From Hyphomicrobiaceae bacterium (GTDB lineage: Bacteria > Pseudomonadota > Alphaproteobacteria > Rhizobiales > Hyphomicrobiaceae), in NCBI GenBank assembly GCA_022842785.1, contig JALHOW010000005.1, forward strand, positions 411,023 through 475,022: a DNA stretch of 64,000 nt. The letters run 5' to 3'. The position numbers were made by a program, and so were the translations under genes. The notes below the pieces were generated by a model that had not been told where the DNA came from, ran no database searches, and saw nothing but the letters and a program-made list of their open reading frames with translations. How positions within the stretch are numbered: position 1 is the first letter of the stretch; each line of letters starts with the position of its first letter. Positions 1-9,648 of the stretch are shown here, piece after piece.

Positions 1-846
1 AACACCCTTGCCGCGCCATTCGATGCGTCGCCCCACCATCTCGAAGGCGACCTCGACCAGCTCACGCACCGAGTGCAACTCGCCGGTGGCGAGCACGTAG
101 TCATCGGACTCATCCTGCTGCAGGATCCGCCACATACCCTCGACGAAATCGCGCGCGTGCCCCCAGTCGCGTTTGGCATCGAGATTTCCGAGATAGAGCT
201 TCTTCTGCAACCCCATGACGATCGCCGCCACCGCACGGGTCACCTTGCGCGTGACAAAGGTCTCGCCGCGGATCGGACTCTCGTGGTTGAACAGAATGCC
301 GTTCGAGGCATGGAAGCCATAGGCCTCACGGTAGTTCACCGTGATCCAATATGCATAGAGCTTTGCCACCGCGTAGGGACTGCGAGGATAGAACGGCGTC
401 ATCTCGTTCTGCGGCGTATCGCGCACCTTGCCGTAAAGCTCCGATGTCGATGCCTGATAGAAGCGTACCTTCTCGCCGAGACGGAGAATACGGATTGCCT
501 CGAGGAGCCTGAGCGTACCCATGGCGTCGGCGTTGGCCGTATACTCCGCCGTCTCGAAGCTGACCTGTACGTGACTTTGGGCCGCAAGGTTGTAGATCTC
601 GTCCGGCTGCGTCTCCTGCACGATGCGGATCAGGTTCGTGGCATCGGTCAAGTCACCATAGTGGAGATGAAACCGCGTCTCACGCTCGTGCGGATCGACA
701 TAGAGGTGATCGACGCGCCCCGTATTGAACGACGACGAGCGACGCTTGATGCCATGCACCTCGTAACCCTTACCGAGCAGAAGCTCCGCGAGATAGGCTC
801 CATCCTGTCCCGTGACGCCCGTGATGAGTGCGACCTTGCTGCTCAT
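1..846 (-). CDS. gmd: GDP-mannose 4,6-dehydratase, 3' end cut by window edge
   Basis: Converts GDP-D-mannose to GDP-4-keto-6-deoxymannose, the cytoplasmic precursor of GDP-fucose, GDP-rhamnose, GDP-perosamine and related 6-deoxy sugars. The 282 residues visible show an extended-SDR Rossmann start (GVTGQDG at 10-16), the STSELYG segment near 133-139 and the YxxxK pair Y158/K162; the family is usually 340-370 residues, so roughly 60-90 C-terminal residues lie beyond position 1. The ATG at 846-844 is the first in frame and starts directly at the [10 protein letters not shown] consensus. It is separated by 81 nt from the upstream epimerase on the same strand and supplies a nucleotide sugar to the glycan locus. 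No reductase or epimerase that would finish a specific 6-deoxyhexose is visible, so the final sugar is not known. Confidence 0.93.
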   Translation of the reverse strand, partial: MSSKVALITGVTGQDGAYLAELLLGKGYEVHGIKRRSSSFNTGRVDHLYVDPHERETRFHLHYGDLTDATNLIRIVQETQPDEIYNLAAQSHVQVSFETAEYTANADAMGTLRLLEAIRILRLGEKVRFYQASTSELYGKVRDTPQNEMTPFYPRSPYAVAKLYAYWITVNYREAYGFHASNGILFNHESPIRGETFVTRKVTRAVAAIVMGLQKKLYLGNLDAKRDWGHARDFVEGMWRILQQDESDDYVLATGELHSVRELVEVAFEMVGRRIEWRGKGV

Positions 847-927
847 GCTCTCTCCAACGATCCATCATAACTCGTGCACGCGCCGTGATACCGGCATGTA
901 GCTGTCGCGTCGGCAGCCGTTACCGGC

Positions 928-1950
928 TCAGCGGCGGTAATAGGTGCGATACCATGCGACGAAGCGCGCGACACCATCGGTGATCGACGTCGTCGGCGCA
1001 TAGTCGACCGCTTTGGTCAGCTCCGACACATCGGCGTATGTGTCCGGCACATCGCCTGACTGGAGCGGCAGCATCTCTCGCACGGCCTTCTTTCCGAGCG
1101 CGTCCTCGATGGCTGCAATAAAGTCGTCGAGGCGAACTGGCGCGCTGTTGCCAATGTTGTACACCCGAAAAGGCGCATTGGAGATCGCCGGATCGGGCCT
1201 GCTGCTGTCCCACTCCGACGCCGGTCTCGCGGGCGCATCGGAGGCGCGGATCACGCCTTCGACGACATCGTCGACATAGGTGAAATCTCGGCTGTGATTG
1301 CCGTGATTGAAGACCTGAATTGGTCGACCTTCATCGATCGCACGCGCGAAGACGATCGGCGCCATGTCCGGTCGCCCCCACGGCCCGTAAACAGTAAAGA
1401 AGCGGAGTCCAGTCGTCGGCAGGGCGAAGAGATGACTGTAGGAATGCGCCATGAGCTCGTTCGCGCGCTTGGTCGCGGCATAGAGCTGAAGCGGATGATC
1501 CGCATCGTCGTGCTCCGAGAACGGCATCCGCGTGCTGGCGCCATAGACACTCGAAGTCGAGGCATACGTAAGATGTGGCGTCCCGGCGTGGCGGCAGGCT
1601 TCGAGAATACTCACGAACGCCACGAGATTGGACTGCACGTACGCGTGCGGATGCGTCAGGCTGTGGCGAACGCCGGCCTGTGCCGCCAGATGGATGACGC
1701 GATCAAAATCATGCGCTGCAAAGCACTCGTTGACGACAGCGGCATCGGCCAGATCGGCGCGGACGAAGTTCCAGGCGCCGCCTGCGCCACCCGCCAACTG
1801 ATCGAGGATGGCGAGCCGCGCCTCCTTGAGTGCCGGATCATAGTACTCGTTGACAACATCGACCCCGACGACCCTATCGCCGCGCTCGAGCAATCGCTTC
1901 GCGACATGGAAGCCGATGAATCCTGCGACACCGGTGACGAGGACGTTCAT
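928..1950 (-). CDS. UDP-glucuronate 4-epimerase family NAD-dependent epimerase
   Basis: A 340-residue extended SDR likely to interconvert UDP-glucuronate and UDP-galacturonate. Visible are the NAD-binding TGVAGFIG at 6-13, the serine-containing STSSVYG at 131-137, the catalytic Y157/K161 pair, and the GPWGRPDMA block at 189-197, which is characteristic of the CapI/LspL uronate epimerases. The start is an ATG immediately before the Rossmann strand. Together with the UDP-glucuronate decarboxylase at the other end of the locus it points to uronic acid-derived residues in the polymer. Substrate assignment rests on the motif, not on a search, so a related UDP-sugar 4-epimerase is possible. Confidence 0.88.
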   Translation of the reverse strand: MNVLVTGVAGFIGFHVAKRLLERGDRVVGVDVVNEYYDPALKEARLAILDQLAGGAGGAWNFVRADLADAAVVNECFAAHDFDRVIHLAAQAGVRHSLTHPHAYVQSNLVAFVSILEACRHAGTPHLTYASTSSVYGASTRMPFSEHDDADHPLQLYAATKRANELMAHSYSHLFALPTTGLRFFTVYGPWGRPDMAPIVFARAIDEGRPIQVFNHGNHSRDFTYVDDVVEGVIRASDAPARPASEWDSSRPDPAISNAPFRVYNIGNSAPVRLDDFIAAIEDALGKKAVREMLPLQSGDVPDTYADVSELTKAVDYAPTTSITDGVARFVAWYRTYYRR

Positions 1951-2095
1951 GCGCTAGAAAGACGGCCTGAGGACGATTGATACTGACTGACTAATACAGA
2001 CAATAGCGGCGCCGTCCAAGGCCATCCGCATTGTAGATATCTCAGCTGTACCTGCGCAGTTTGAGCGCAAAGCCCCCGCGTTTTGCTCCCCTCGG

Positions 2096-2350
2096 TCATC
2101 GAACGTAATCTTCAACGAACCTCTGATCGATCGTGGTCATTGGCAGCAGTGCGGCGGCGGCACGGAACTGCACGATATTGTGCCCGAATGGGGCGAGGGC
2201 CGTTACGGCGATCAGCACCAGCGCCGCCTTGCGCCACCTCGACGCGCAGGCCAACGCGGCAATCAGAACCACGAAAGGCGCGAAATGCAGCGTGCAGAGA
2301 AATAGCGGACCGCCATAGAGCACGTGCAGAACCACTTGGCCCAAAAGCAC
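2096..2350 (-). CDS. Small hypothetical membrane protein or remnant
   Basis: An 84-codon frame starting at GTG 2350-2348 with a purine-rich GGGGAGGG stretch just upstream. It predicts two hydrophobic segments (about residues 5-33 and 40-57) followed by a short polar tail. I do not recognise a family. The hydrophobic pattern reads like the C-terminal end of a larger polytopic protein. An in-frame TGA lies nine codons upstream of the GTG, so it is not simply an extension of anything visible. It could be a genuine small membrane protein or the decayed end of a lost membrane glycosyltransferase. It lies between the deacetylase and the epimerase on the same strand. Confidence 0.3.
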   Translation of the reverse strand: MLLGQVVLHVLYGGPLFLCTLHFAPFVVLIAALACASRWRKAALVLIAVTALAPFGHNIVQFRAAAALLPMTTIDQRFVEDYVR

Positions 2351-2430
2351 CCCTCCCCTGTCTTCAACTCCCCCTCAGCACCGAACAAACTTCAACATTG
2401 CGCGAAGACAGTCCACGTCACTGACGCAGC

Positions 2431-3285
2431 CTATTTGCCGGCAGCTCTCACAAGATCAAAATAGTCACGCGCGGGAAGCGCGACATACGCTTCGACCGCG
2501 CCCGTTCGATGGGGCCTAACGGGAAGGTGGAAGGCTCGCACCTGCGCTAAGCTTCGAGCATAGGTGACATAGTCGACAGTACGAAGCTGGCTCTCGTACA
2601 ACCTCACGATGTCCAGTTTTCTCTCGAGCAGTTCGGATATATCGAGGTATGCATTGGGCGTTAGCATCGACCAAATTTCGTAGCCGATCACCATGAAATC
2701 CGGCGTCTCTGCGGCGTCCGCGAGTAGGACGTTCGCCCGCCGATGGTGAGAATGGCCATCAAACATCCAAGGCAGCACAACCACATCCGGGGAGAAATCG
2801 CGAAGCACTGCGCGCAACTGCGCGATCTCATCCCCTCCCGGCTCTCCGTCACAGTCACTTACGTTTGTTCGGAAAATGCCGGTAACCCCGAGGGCTTTCG
2901 CCGCATCATCGAGCTCGGCAGCACGTACGGCGACGAGGCGGTCCTTGTAGTCCTTATCGTCGTGCCATGGCTCCCCTGCGAGTGCACCGCCGCCATCTCC
3001 GTTGTAGATGTTCACGATGCGGATCTCAGACACTCCGGCGTGCGCGAGCAGCAGGCCTCCGCAGCCGATAGCTTCGTCGTCGGGATGCGGCGAGATGGCA
3101 AGGATGCGCTTTCCCAGCGGAGGTTGAAGCGCCTTAGGAAAGTAGCTCGCGTGATAGAGACTGAGCCGCGACGGCAGCTCGCCGGCATGAGCACGGAGGA
3201 GTTCTGGCTTGATCACGCCCAGAAATCGCGGATAGCTCAGCAATCGATCGAGCCACGCGCGAGGATGAATGCCAAATCTTGCCAT
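2431..3285 (-). CDS. PIG-L/LmbE family deacetylase
   Basis: A 284-residue zinc-dependent deacetylase of the PIG-L family, whose members remove N-acetyl groups from GlcNAc-type sugars. The metal-binding PHPDDE is at 66-71 followed by the GCGG turn, the R-x-x-E helix near 121-124, and the later histidine motif GHSHHR at 177-182 that supplies the third metal ligand. There is an N-terminal extension of about 60 residues compared with the minimal domain. It lies 25 nt downstream of the carbamoyltransferase on the same strand, so it is probably co-transcribed with it. Inference: it deacetylates a hexosamine of the glycan or a lipid-linked intermediate, freeing an amine for further modification. Confidence 0.88.
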   Translation of the reverse strand: MARFGIHPRAWLDRLLSYPRFLGVIKPELLRAHAGELPSRLSLYHASYFPKALQPPLGKRILAISPHPDDEAIGCGGLLLAHAGVSEIRIVNIYNGDGGGALAGEPWHDDKDYKDRLVAVRAAELDDAAKALGVTGIFRTNVSDCDGEPGGDEIAQLRAVLRDFSPDVVVLPWMFDGHSHHRRANVLLADAAETPDFMVIGYEIWSMLTPNAYLDISELLERKLDIVRLYESQLRTVDYVTYARSLAQVRAFHLPVRPHRTGAVEAYVALPARDYFDLVRAAGK

Positions 3286-3310
3286 AGGCGACGATCACTC
3301 AATCTTCCAG

Positions 3311-5113
3311 TTACGAATCGCGTCGGACAAGCCAGTCGCCAAGCACGAGAAGATCCATCCGCGTTCTCAGGAAGCAATCCAGAGCCTCCTGCGGACTGCA
3401 GACGACTGGCTCGTTCTCGTTGAAGGATGTGTTGAGCACCATGGGCACGCCCGTGGCCGCACGAAAAGCGTCAATCAACTGCCAGTAGCGTGAGTTCGTT
3501 TCGCGGTAGACGGACTGCAACCGGCCAGATCCATCAACGTGAGTCACTGCCGGGACCGCACTGCGCTTCTCCGGGCGGATTTGATAGACTTGCATCATGA
3601 AGGGGACATCGCCCTCTTCCTCGAACCACTCTCCGACGTATTCGCGCTGCACTGATGGCGCAAATGGTCTGAAGCTTTCGCGACGCTTGATCTTCAAATT
3701 GAGGATGTCCTTCATGTCGGCGCGGCGCGGGTCACACACGATGGATCGGTTGCCAAGCGCGCGCGGCCCCCACTCCATGCGTCCCTGAAACCAGCCGACA
3801 ACGTCTCCTCGCGCCACGGCCTCGGCCGTTACTTGGCAGAGCGCGCTCTCATCGCTCATCCGCGTCACAATGCAGCCGTTCGCCGATAGCTCGGAATTTC
3901 GCTGCTCGAGAAGCTCCGCGATGTCGTCCGAGGAAGTTTCCGGTCCGAGATACGCGTGCTCCATGATGTAGCGTCCCGCAATCGAATCCCCGGCGAGCGA
4001 CCGAGGCTGGACGACAGGAACGGCAACGGCCTTCGCAGTGTCGGCTTGATGCCAGGCCTGAATGGCCGCACCAATTGCTCCACCTGCATCACCGGCAGCC
4101 GATTGAACGTAGAGACGCTTGAACCGTGACTGCCGCAACACCTTGCCATTCGCGACCGAGTTCATGGCACAACCACCTGCAAGTGCAAGGCTATCGACGC
4201 CGTGTCGCTCATGAAGATGACCGATCAGATGGAAGAATGCTTCTTCATACATGGCCTGCGCGGAGCGCGCGAGATCGCGATGGCGATCGGAGAGAGGCTC
4301 TTCCTTGCTACGCGCCGGTCCCAGAAGCTCCTCAAGAGCCGCCGAGTAGAGCGTGCCGACGTGTGGGCTGCCGCCCTCCCACGCATAGTCGATCTTCTCG
4401 CGGTGATGGCGGAAATAGCTCGTATCCAGCTCGTAGCGCCCCCTTTCGCGCAACCGCACGATTTTGCGCATCTCCGCAAGGAAGCGCGGTTGGCCATAGG
4501 GTGCAAGCCCCATGACTTTGTACTCGTCGCCGTAGTTCGGGAAGCCGAGATACTGTGTCACCGCCTGATAGAACACGCCGAGCGAATGCGGGAAATGCAC
4601 CCTGTCCTCGACATCGATAGCTGTGCCGTGCCCAATGCCCCACGCGGCGGATGAAAAATCACCGAAGCCATCGATGGAAGCAACCGACGCCTCGTGAAAC
4701 GGTGACACGAGGAAGCACGATGCGAGATGGGCTAAATGATGCTCGACGCGCACGATCCGCCCCTTGAACACCGCACTCGGAAACGCCGCGGCCAACTCGC
4801 TTTCGATGGATTGGCGCTTCGCTTGATTGCGCAGGCGATCGACGACGAAGCGAAAATCAGGTCTCTGGAGCAGCGTGAACTGAACCTTCTTGAGGAAACT
4901 CGCACCAGGATCGGAATTCACCGCGACGATATCGACATCGCCAAGCGCGACACCAGCTTCGTTGAGGCAGTATGTGATCGCCATCGTCGGAAAACCAGCC
5001 CAGTGCTTGATGCGCCGGAACCGCTCCTCCTCGGCCGCCGCGACGATGGCGCCATCACGTACGAGGCAGGCGGCGCTGTCACCGTGGTAAGCATTCAGGC
5101 CGAGAATGATCAT
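3311..5113 (-). CDS. NodU/CmcH-family carbamoyltransferase
   Basis: A 600-residue carbamoyltransferase that transfers a carbamoyl group from carbamoyl phosphate to a hydroxyl, as NodU does on rhizobial Nod factors and CmcH on cephems. The N-terminal TsaD-like domain begins with the GLNAYHGDSAA stretch at 5-15, and a metal-binding EHHLAH lies at 124-129. The C-terminal domain carries the diagnostic GPRALGNRSI near residue 450. The full family length is present. Its ATG overlaps the stop of the upstream methyltransferase by four bases (ATGA), showing translational coupling. Inference: it carbamoylates a sugar of the surface polysaccharide. Confidence 0.92.
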   Translation of the reverse strand: MIILGLNAYHGDSAACLVRDGAIVAAAEEERFRRIKHWAGFPTMAITYCLNEAGVALGDVDIVAVNSDPGASFLKKVQFTLLQRPDFRFVVDRLRNQAKRQSIESELAAAFPSAVFKGRIVRVEHHLAHLASCFLVSPFHEASVASIDGFGDFSSAAWGIGHGTAIDVEDRVHFPHSLGVFYQAVTQYLGFPNYGDEYKVMGLAPYGQPRFLAEMRKIVRLRERGRYELDTSYFRHHREKIDYAWEGGSPHVGTLYSAALEELLGPARSKEEPLSDRHRDLARSAQAMYEEAFFHLIGHLHERHGVDSLALAGGCAMNSVANGKVLRQSRFKRLYVQSAAGDAGGAIGAAIQAWHQADTAKAVAVPVVQPRSLAGDSIAGRYIMEHAYLGPETSSDDIAELLEQRNSELSANGCIVTRMSDESALCQVTAEAVARGDVVGWFQGRMEWGPRALGNRSIVCDPRRADMKDILNLKIKRRESFRPFAPSVQREYVGEWFEEEGDVPFMMQVYQIRPEKRSAVPAVTHVDGSGRLQSVYRETNSRYWQLIDAFRAATGVPMVLNTSFNENEPVVCSPQEALDCFLRTRMDLLVLGDWLVRRDS

Positions 5114-6219
5114 TGGGGCACCCCCGTGGCCAACTTCCAGTTGTTTCGGCCGACGATATAAAGACTATCTGCTGCGTGCTTCAAAGGTGGAACGACGCGC
5201 GACGTCTTCCGCAGCGCCTCCGATATTGAAAGGAGCGCACGCCCCGCCGCTCCATACAGATCATAGTCCGAGGCTTGCAGGCCCAATCCAAAGAAGCAGT
5301 CTACCTCCAGATGCGCATCACCGAACGTGTTCCTGAACTCGCGCAGCAGAGTAAGCGGTAGCCAGTATCGGACCTCGAAACCAGAAGGCTCGCGAAAGCC
5401 GCGCTTGGCCATATGCTGCAACGAACGCACGCCGGTCGCAGATGCCATCTGAATGCGGAAACCGCCATCCGGCCGCAACACGCGCGCAGCCTCCTTGATG
5501 GCCGTTCGAGCACTGTCCTTCGAGAAGTGCTGCAATACGCTGTAGGAAAAGACGGTATCGAATGTGTCGGACCTCAGCGGAAGATACCGCGCATCACCGA
5601 CAATGCCCTCGAACGGCAGCCCGCGCATTCTCGCAAGCCGACGGGCCGCCAGAACGGCGCCAAGGCTCGGATCGATTCCAATTGGCTTATAATTGCTGGC
5701 CGCCGCAGCCAGAGACCATCGGCCCCAGCTGCAGCCGATGTCGAGCAGGCGCCTCGCTTCCGCCGCAGGAGCGGTTGGCAGTCGCATTTGCGGGATTGGT
5801 ACGCGATCCAAATTTCCGATCAGACCTTTGTACAGAATTCCATTCGTTGCCCCGACCAGGTTTGAGATGACCGCGTCGACAGTGCCTCCACCAGTAGCCA
5901 GTCCGTCCCGTACTTGTGCCTTTTCCATCTCTGAAATGCCGAGCGTATCGACAAAGAACGGATCGGAGCGTTCTCCCTCCGCCCAAAGCACTGCCATTTC
6001 GCGCGACCGGGCGGCAAGGCCAATCGTCTGCGCGACGTCCTCGCGAAGGAGAACCGGCACGCCCTGCACCATTGGATAGCGGTGGCCACGATCGCATTCG
6101 AGCCACTCTCCACTGCGAACGAAAGGTAGTTTGTCCACGGGACAGGCCAGCCGGTCGAACGCATCGCAGCCCTCATCGTTCAGGGCGGGAACTCTGTCCG
6201 ACATCGGCTTCACAGTCAT
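5110..6219 (-). CDS. Class I SAM-dependent methyltransferase with Trm112-like N-terminus
   Basis: A 369-residue protein. Residues 22-60 resemble a Trm112/zinc-ribbon-like segment (FDRLACPVDK, then C42 and VQGVPVLL), a common N-terminal module of polysaccharide-cluster methyltransferases. Residues about 155-265 form the class I SAM fold: motif I LLDIGCSWGRW at 158-168, an acidic ribose-binding strand GIDPS, and FDTVFSYSVLQHF typical of Methyltransf_11. The ATG at 6219 overlaps the upstream GT2 stop by four bases, and the stop overlaps the carbamoyltransferase start, so three genes are translationally chained. Likely an O-methyltransferase for a sugar; the acceptor is unknown. Confidence 0.85.
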   Translation of the reverse strand: MTVKPMSDRVPALNDEGCDAFDRLACPVDKLPFVRSGEWLECDRGHRYPMVQGVPVLLREDVAQTIGLAARSREMAVLWAEGERSDPFFVDTLGISEMEKAQVRDGLATGGGTVDAVISNLVGATNGILYKGLIGNLDRVPIPQMRLPTAPAAEARRLLDIGCSWGRWSLAAAASNYKPIGIDPSLGAVLAARRLARMRGLPFEGIVGDARYLPLRSDTFDTVFSYSVLQHFSKDSARTAIKEAARVLRPDGGFRIQMASATGVRSLQHMAKRGFREPSGFEVRYWLPLTLLREFRNTFGDAHLEVDCFFGLGLQASDYDLYGAAGRALLSISEALRKTSRVVPPLKHAADSLYIVGRNNWKLATGVPQ

Positions 6220-6998
6220 GCAGAACGCTCCTGCCTCAATTTCCTATACACAATCTCAAGCGCTATCATCGTTTCGGCCAGCGTACGCTGGAGCACATAA
6301 AACCATCCGGACCAGCCATCCAAAAAGCAGCGTTTGATAATGAGCGTATAAAAGAAGACGAGCAACGGCGCGGGCCATCCGAGGCGACGAATGCGATCGT
6401 TGCGCCGAAGCTCAGCGAGCGGCGCCGAGAGCAGATGATCTGCTTCCAACCGCGCATACTTCTGCTGCGAAGCGAGCCAGCGCGCCAAGGGTTTACGGTC
6501 ATCATGGTCGATCGGACTCTGGAGTCCATCCACCTTTCCACCCAAGACTAGTCTTTGCGTGTGCCCGACTTGCTCATAGCGTGCACCGCGATGGCGAAAC
6601 AAAACTGTAATCGGCGGGTAGAGACTGCCGCGCAATGCGCGACCGAACACACAGTATCGGAACGACACACGATAACCGTCAATTTCCGACGACGGTTCGA
6701 GTGAAGCTATTTCATCTTTTAGACCGTACCCGACTACGTAGTCCGCATCCAAAGCGAGGATCCATTCGGCTGAACCACCGCATTGCGCCAAGCCGAAATT
6801 CCACTGCGCCTCGTGATTGTCGAAGGGATGGACGATCCATTCGGCCTGCGTGTACCCCGCAACGATTTCCGCCGTGGCATCCGTGCTGCCACTGTCCACG
6901 ACAACAATGCGTTTCGCCCAGGACACCCCATCCAGAGTGCGCGCGATGTTGTGCTCCTCGTTGTACGTGAGGATCAGGACGGTAATTCTGTCGAGCAC
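6216..6998 (-). CDS. Family 2 glycosyltransferase, WaaE/KdtX-like
   Basis: A 260-residue GT-A fold transferase. LILTYNEEHNI lies near 8-18, VVDSGSTDAT near 34-43, and the acidic LALDADYVVG stretch supplies the DxD-type nucleotide/metal site. The order and spacing of these motifs match the WaaE-type group of beta-glucosyltransferases that act on lipopolysaccharide core. The longer open frame running back to 7373 lies inside the preceding gene in another frame. The true start is most likely GTG 6998-6996, two bases after the stop of that gene. The C-terminal 60 residues are hydrophobic and aromatic and may contact the membrane. Confidence 0.85.
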   Translation of the reverse strand: MLDRITVLILTYNEEHNIARTLDGVSWAKRIVVVDSGSTDATAEIVAGYTQAEWIVHPFDNHEAQWNFGLAQCGGSAEWILALDADYVVGYGLKDEIASLEPSSEIDGYRVSFRYCVFGRALRGSLYPPITVLFRHRGARYEQVGHTQRLVLGGKVDGLQSPIDHDDRKPLARWLASQQKYARLEADHLLSAPLAELRRNDRIRRLGWPAPLLVFFYTLIIKRCFLDGWSGWFYVLQRTLAETMIALEIVYRKLRQERSA

Positions 6999-7000
6999 GC

Positions 7001-8194
7001 TCAGGATCCCAAAGCCTGCAAAGCAGGCGGCCGGCCAGGCGCACGCTGGCCTATTACTTCGCGATAGAGATCCTCCATATCCTCGGCGATCGAAACCCAT
7101 GAAAATCGCCGGCGCGCCGCGTCCTGTCCTGCCGCTCCCATCCGTCGGCGCAACCGTGCATCGGCGAGAAGACGGGCAATGGCGTCTCCGAGCCTTTCGG
7201 GGTCGCCCTCGACGACCATGCCGGCCTCCGCCTCGGCAACGACGCCCGCCAGTCCAACTTCCGGCGTCAGGATCACGGGCACGCCAGCGGCCATGGCCTC
7301 GAGAGCAGCAATGCCGAAGTTCTCGGAGTACGAGGGCAGCACGAAAACATCGGCCGCAGAGAATGCCTTCCACTTCTGCGCACCGTCCAGTGGACCGAGA
7401 ACATGCATCCGATCCGCAATACCATGGCGAGCGGCGAGTTCGTTGAGCCGCGGCAGGTAACCATCCTCGTCGTTGCCGACGACAACGAGTTGCGCGCCCG
7501 GAACGCGAGCAACAGCAGGAACAAGTCGATCGAGGCCCTTCTTCCAGTTGATGCGTCCAAGAAAGAGGACAATCGGGCTGGGCACGCCGTCCGTGGGCGC
7601 GAAGGTCGCCTCGTCGAAGCCGACATCCAAATCGACGCCGTTAGGCATGGTCGCGTATCGACGAACCGAAAGTCCGAGGCGTTCGATGTCGTCAGCTTCA
7701 AGTGCCGTCGTGACATGAACAGCAGCAGCAGCAGCAAGATTCCGGCGGTCAAACAGTCTGATCCAGGCGCGCTTGGCGAGCGAGCTCTTCCGGTCAATCA
7801 GCTCGGGCACCAGCATGCCACGGGGCGAGAGCACGTACGGAACGCCATTGCGGCGCGCGGCGGTTGCGGCCGCCGTCGTTGGCCAGAGGAACACCGCATG
7901 GATGTGAACAACATCGAAGGTCGAAACGACGCGCTCGAGTTCAGCGCACATATCGGGAGAGTAATAGATGCGCCGACCCCAGCCCGTCGGGAAGTAGGTC
8001 ACCGTTACGCCGTCGACATCAGTTGGGGCCCCAACAGGTACACGCGATACCCCCTCGCCATCGACATTCGTCGTCAGCACGTGCACCTCATGCCCCCGCC
8101 GCGCAAGACCGACACAGAGGCCATGCACCGATCGTATGGGGCCTCCATATCGCGTTGCGGGCCAATACGTAGGGACGACGTGAAGAATCCGCAC
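7001..8194 (-). CDS. Family 4 glycosyltransferase
   Basis: A 397-residue GT-B enzyme. The N-terminal domain opens with RILHVVPTYWPATRYGGP, the usual GT4 acceptor-side loop, and the C-terminal domain holds LFLGRINWKKG near 210-220 and the EX7E motif E291/E299 followed by AMAAGVPVI. The start is GTG 8194, twelve bases after the stop of the polymerase-like gene. It is a cytoplasmic retaining transferase that adds one sugar to the lipid-linked repeat; donor and acceptor cannot be read from sequence. Confidence 0.9.
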   Translation of the reverse strand: MRILHVVPTYWPATRYGGPIRSVHGLCVGLARRGHEVHVLTTNVDGEGVSRVPVGAPTDVDGVTVTYFPTGWGRRIYYSPDMCAELERVVSTFDVVHIHAVFLWPTTAAATAARRNGVPYVLSPRGMLVPELIDRKSSLAKRAWIRLFDRRNLAAAAAVHVTTALEADDIERLGLSVRRYATMPNGVDLDVGFDEATFAPTDGVPSPIVLFLGRINWKKGLDRLVPAVARVPGAQLVVVGNDEDGYLPRLNELAARHGIADRMHVLGPLDGAQKWKAFSAADVFVLPSYSENFGIAALEAMAAGVPVILTPEVGLAGVVAEAEAGMVVEGDPERLGDAIARLLADARLRRRMGAAGQDAARRRFSWVSIAEDMEDLYREVIGQRAPGRPPALQALGS

Positions 8195-8206
8195 GGATCG
8201 CTCTGC

Positions 8207-9643
8207 CTACCGCACGACCCAAGGGAAGAAGCGTGGCAATACGAACTTGGCGAACACCCAGATCACTAGCAACTGCACGACGATGCCGCCGAATATCTTG
8301 GTGAAGCTGCTCTCTAACTGCCCGACGAGCGCGAGCACTGAGCACGCTGCAGCCATTCCGAACAGAGGGCCCGTGAGGCCGCTGAACAGAAGCACGCGAT
8401 AGATGCGTCCGTACAGGACGCCAATGAGAAGCGACGCAGCAAGCATCCCAAGAGCACCAAAGTCGATGTACATCTCGGCAGCCCAGCCGAGACTGATCGA
8501 GGTCGCCTCGCTATTGCCGGCGGCACCCGCAGTATAAAAATTCGTACGCACGGTATCATCGACCACCGGCTTGTTCGGGAAGAACAATCGAGGCATGAAC
8601 GGCCGACTGACCGAATCCCACAACAGGGCGCCCCCTTCGTGCGGAATGATGTGCGGGACCGTCGTCAGCGTTAAGCCAAAGAAGCCGACATATCCGAGGC
8701 GGTCGAGGAAATTTTCGAAACCTTCGCCGAACTCTTTCGGTCCGAGAGCCTGAACGAGGTCGAGCAATTTCGTCATACGCGTTGAATAGTCGATTGTTAC
8801 AAGTTGAGATCCGGTGCCCGACGATACGAACGTTCGATATTCTGGCTTCACCGCAGTCCATGTGATGCCTAGCAAAACCACCACTACCGCGAGCATGGCC
8901 CCGCCGATCCACCCTCCTGTCGACACCCGGACATTGGCGGCGAACGCTGCGAGCGCAACGAATATGAAGACCGTCTTGAAATCCGAAAAGAAGCCGCCGA
9001 TCCCCAGGGCCAACTCGAACGCGAAGGCCGCGAGGAAGATGGGATGCGCCGGGCGTCGTTGCGCGAAAGCGGCAAAGGCCAGCAAGAAGAAGAAAATCCA
9101 TTTGGTCCCAGCAACCGCGAGCAGGACTTGCGTGAGACCGGGCACTACCCAAGCGGATCCAGTGGCAACGAAGGAGAGAATCACTCCTGCCACGTACAGC
9201 ACGCCCCACGCCGACATCGAGCGTGACAATGCTGTCTGGCGTGCGGCCGCACTGATATTGGGCGCTCCCGAGCCGATAGCCGCGCGTGCGCCAATCGCCA
9301 GTGCCAGGACCGCTAAGAGCGACAATATCGTCGCCCAAACCATTTCGGCGCCGACGAAGGAGCTCGCATTGATGTCCACGCCTCTCAAGTTCGCGCTGAA
9401 CGTCGGCACTGAGGCCTGGACCCACGGATAGGCGAACACGACGAGGAGGAGCGGAGGTTCACCCTGCCGCCACAGCATCATGACGCCGGCAATAAAAACG
9501 GCGATCGAGAGCGCTGCGAGCTCCATATTGGCGCCGATGCCCGCAGCTAGAAACAGCGCGCCACCACCCAGGACGGCAAGAGGCGTCGCACTCGTGCGCC
9601 GTTGCCGGGGCATTGAATGGCCGTATCGGGATTGGATGCGCAC
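8207..9643 (-). CDS. O-antigen polymerase (Wzy)-like polytopic membrane protein
   Basis: About 478 residues with roughly ten to twelve hydrophobic segments from residue 20 onward and a large hydrophilic stretch near residues 280-370, as in Wzy polymerases and O-antigen ligases. Reading frames extend upstream into the preceding glycosyltransferase. I chose GTG 9643-9641, six bases after that gene's stop, with GAGG nine bases ahead; ATG 9613-9611 is the alternative and would give 468 residues. Wzy proteins are poorly conserved, so the call rests on topology and neighbourhood. It is the first of two polymerase/ligase-like proteins in the locus. Confidence 0.7.
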   Translation of the reverse strand: MRIQSRYGHSMPRQRRTSATPLAVLGGGALFLAAGIGANMELAALSIAVFIAGVMMLWRQGEPPLLLVVFAYPWVQASVPTFSANLRGVDINASSFVGAEMVWATILSLLAVLALAIGARAAIGSGAPNISAAARQTALSRSMSAWGVLYVAGVILSFVATGSAWVVPGLTQVLLAVAGTKWIFFFLLAFAAFAQRRPAHPIFLAAFAFELALGIGGFFSDFKTVFIFVALAAFAANVRVSTGGWIGGAMLAVVVVLLGITWTAVKPEYRTFVSSGTGSQLVTIDYSTRMTKLLDLVQALGPKEFGEGFENFLDRLGYVGFFGLTLTTVPHIIPHEGGALLWDSVSRPFMPRLFFPNKPVVDDTVRTNFYTAGAAGNSEATSISLGWAAEMYIDFGALGMLAASLLIGVLYGRIYRVLLFSGLTGPLFGMAAACSVLALVGQLESSFTKIFGGIVVQLLVIWVFAKFVLPRFFPWVVR

Positions 9644-9648
9644 CAGTG

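Noticed and set aside
1294..1980. Plus-strand frame of 228 codons opposite the epimerase
   Set aside because: No family motif and no ribosome-binding site. The minus-strand protein has clear SDR motifs.
7001..7373. N-terminal extension of the GT2 gene
   Set aside because: It lies entirely within the preceding GT4 gene in a different frame and is low-complexity. The GTG at 6998 gives the proper domain start.
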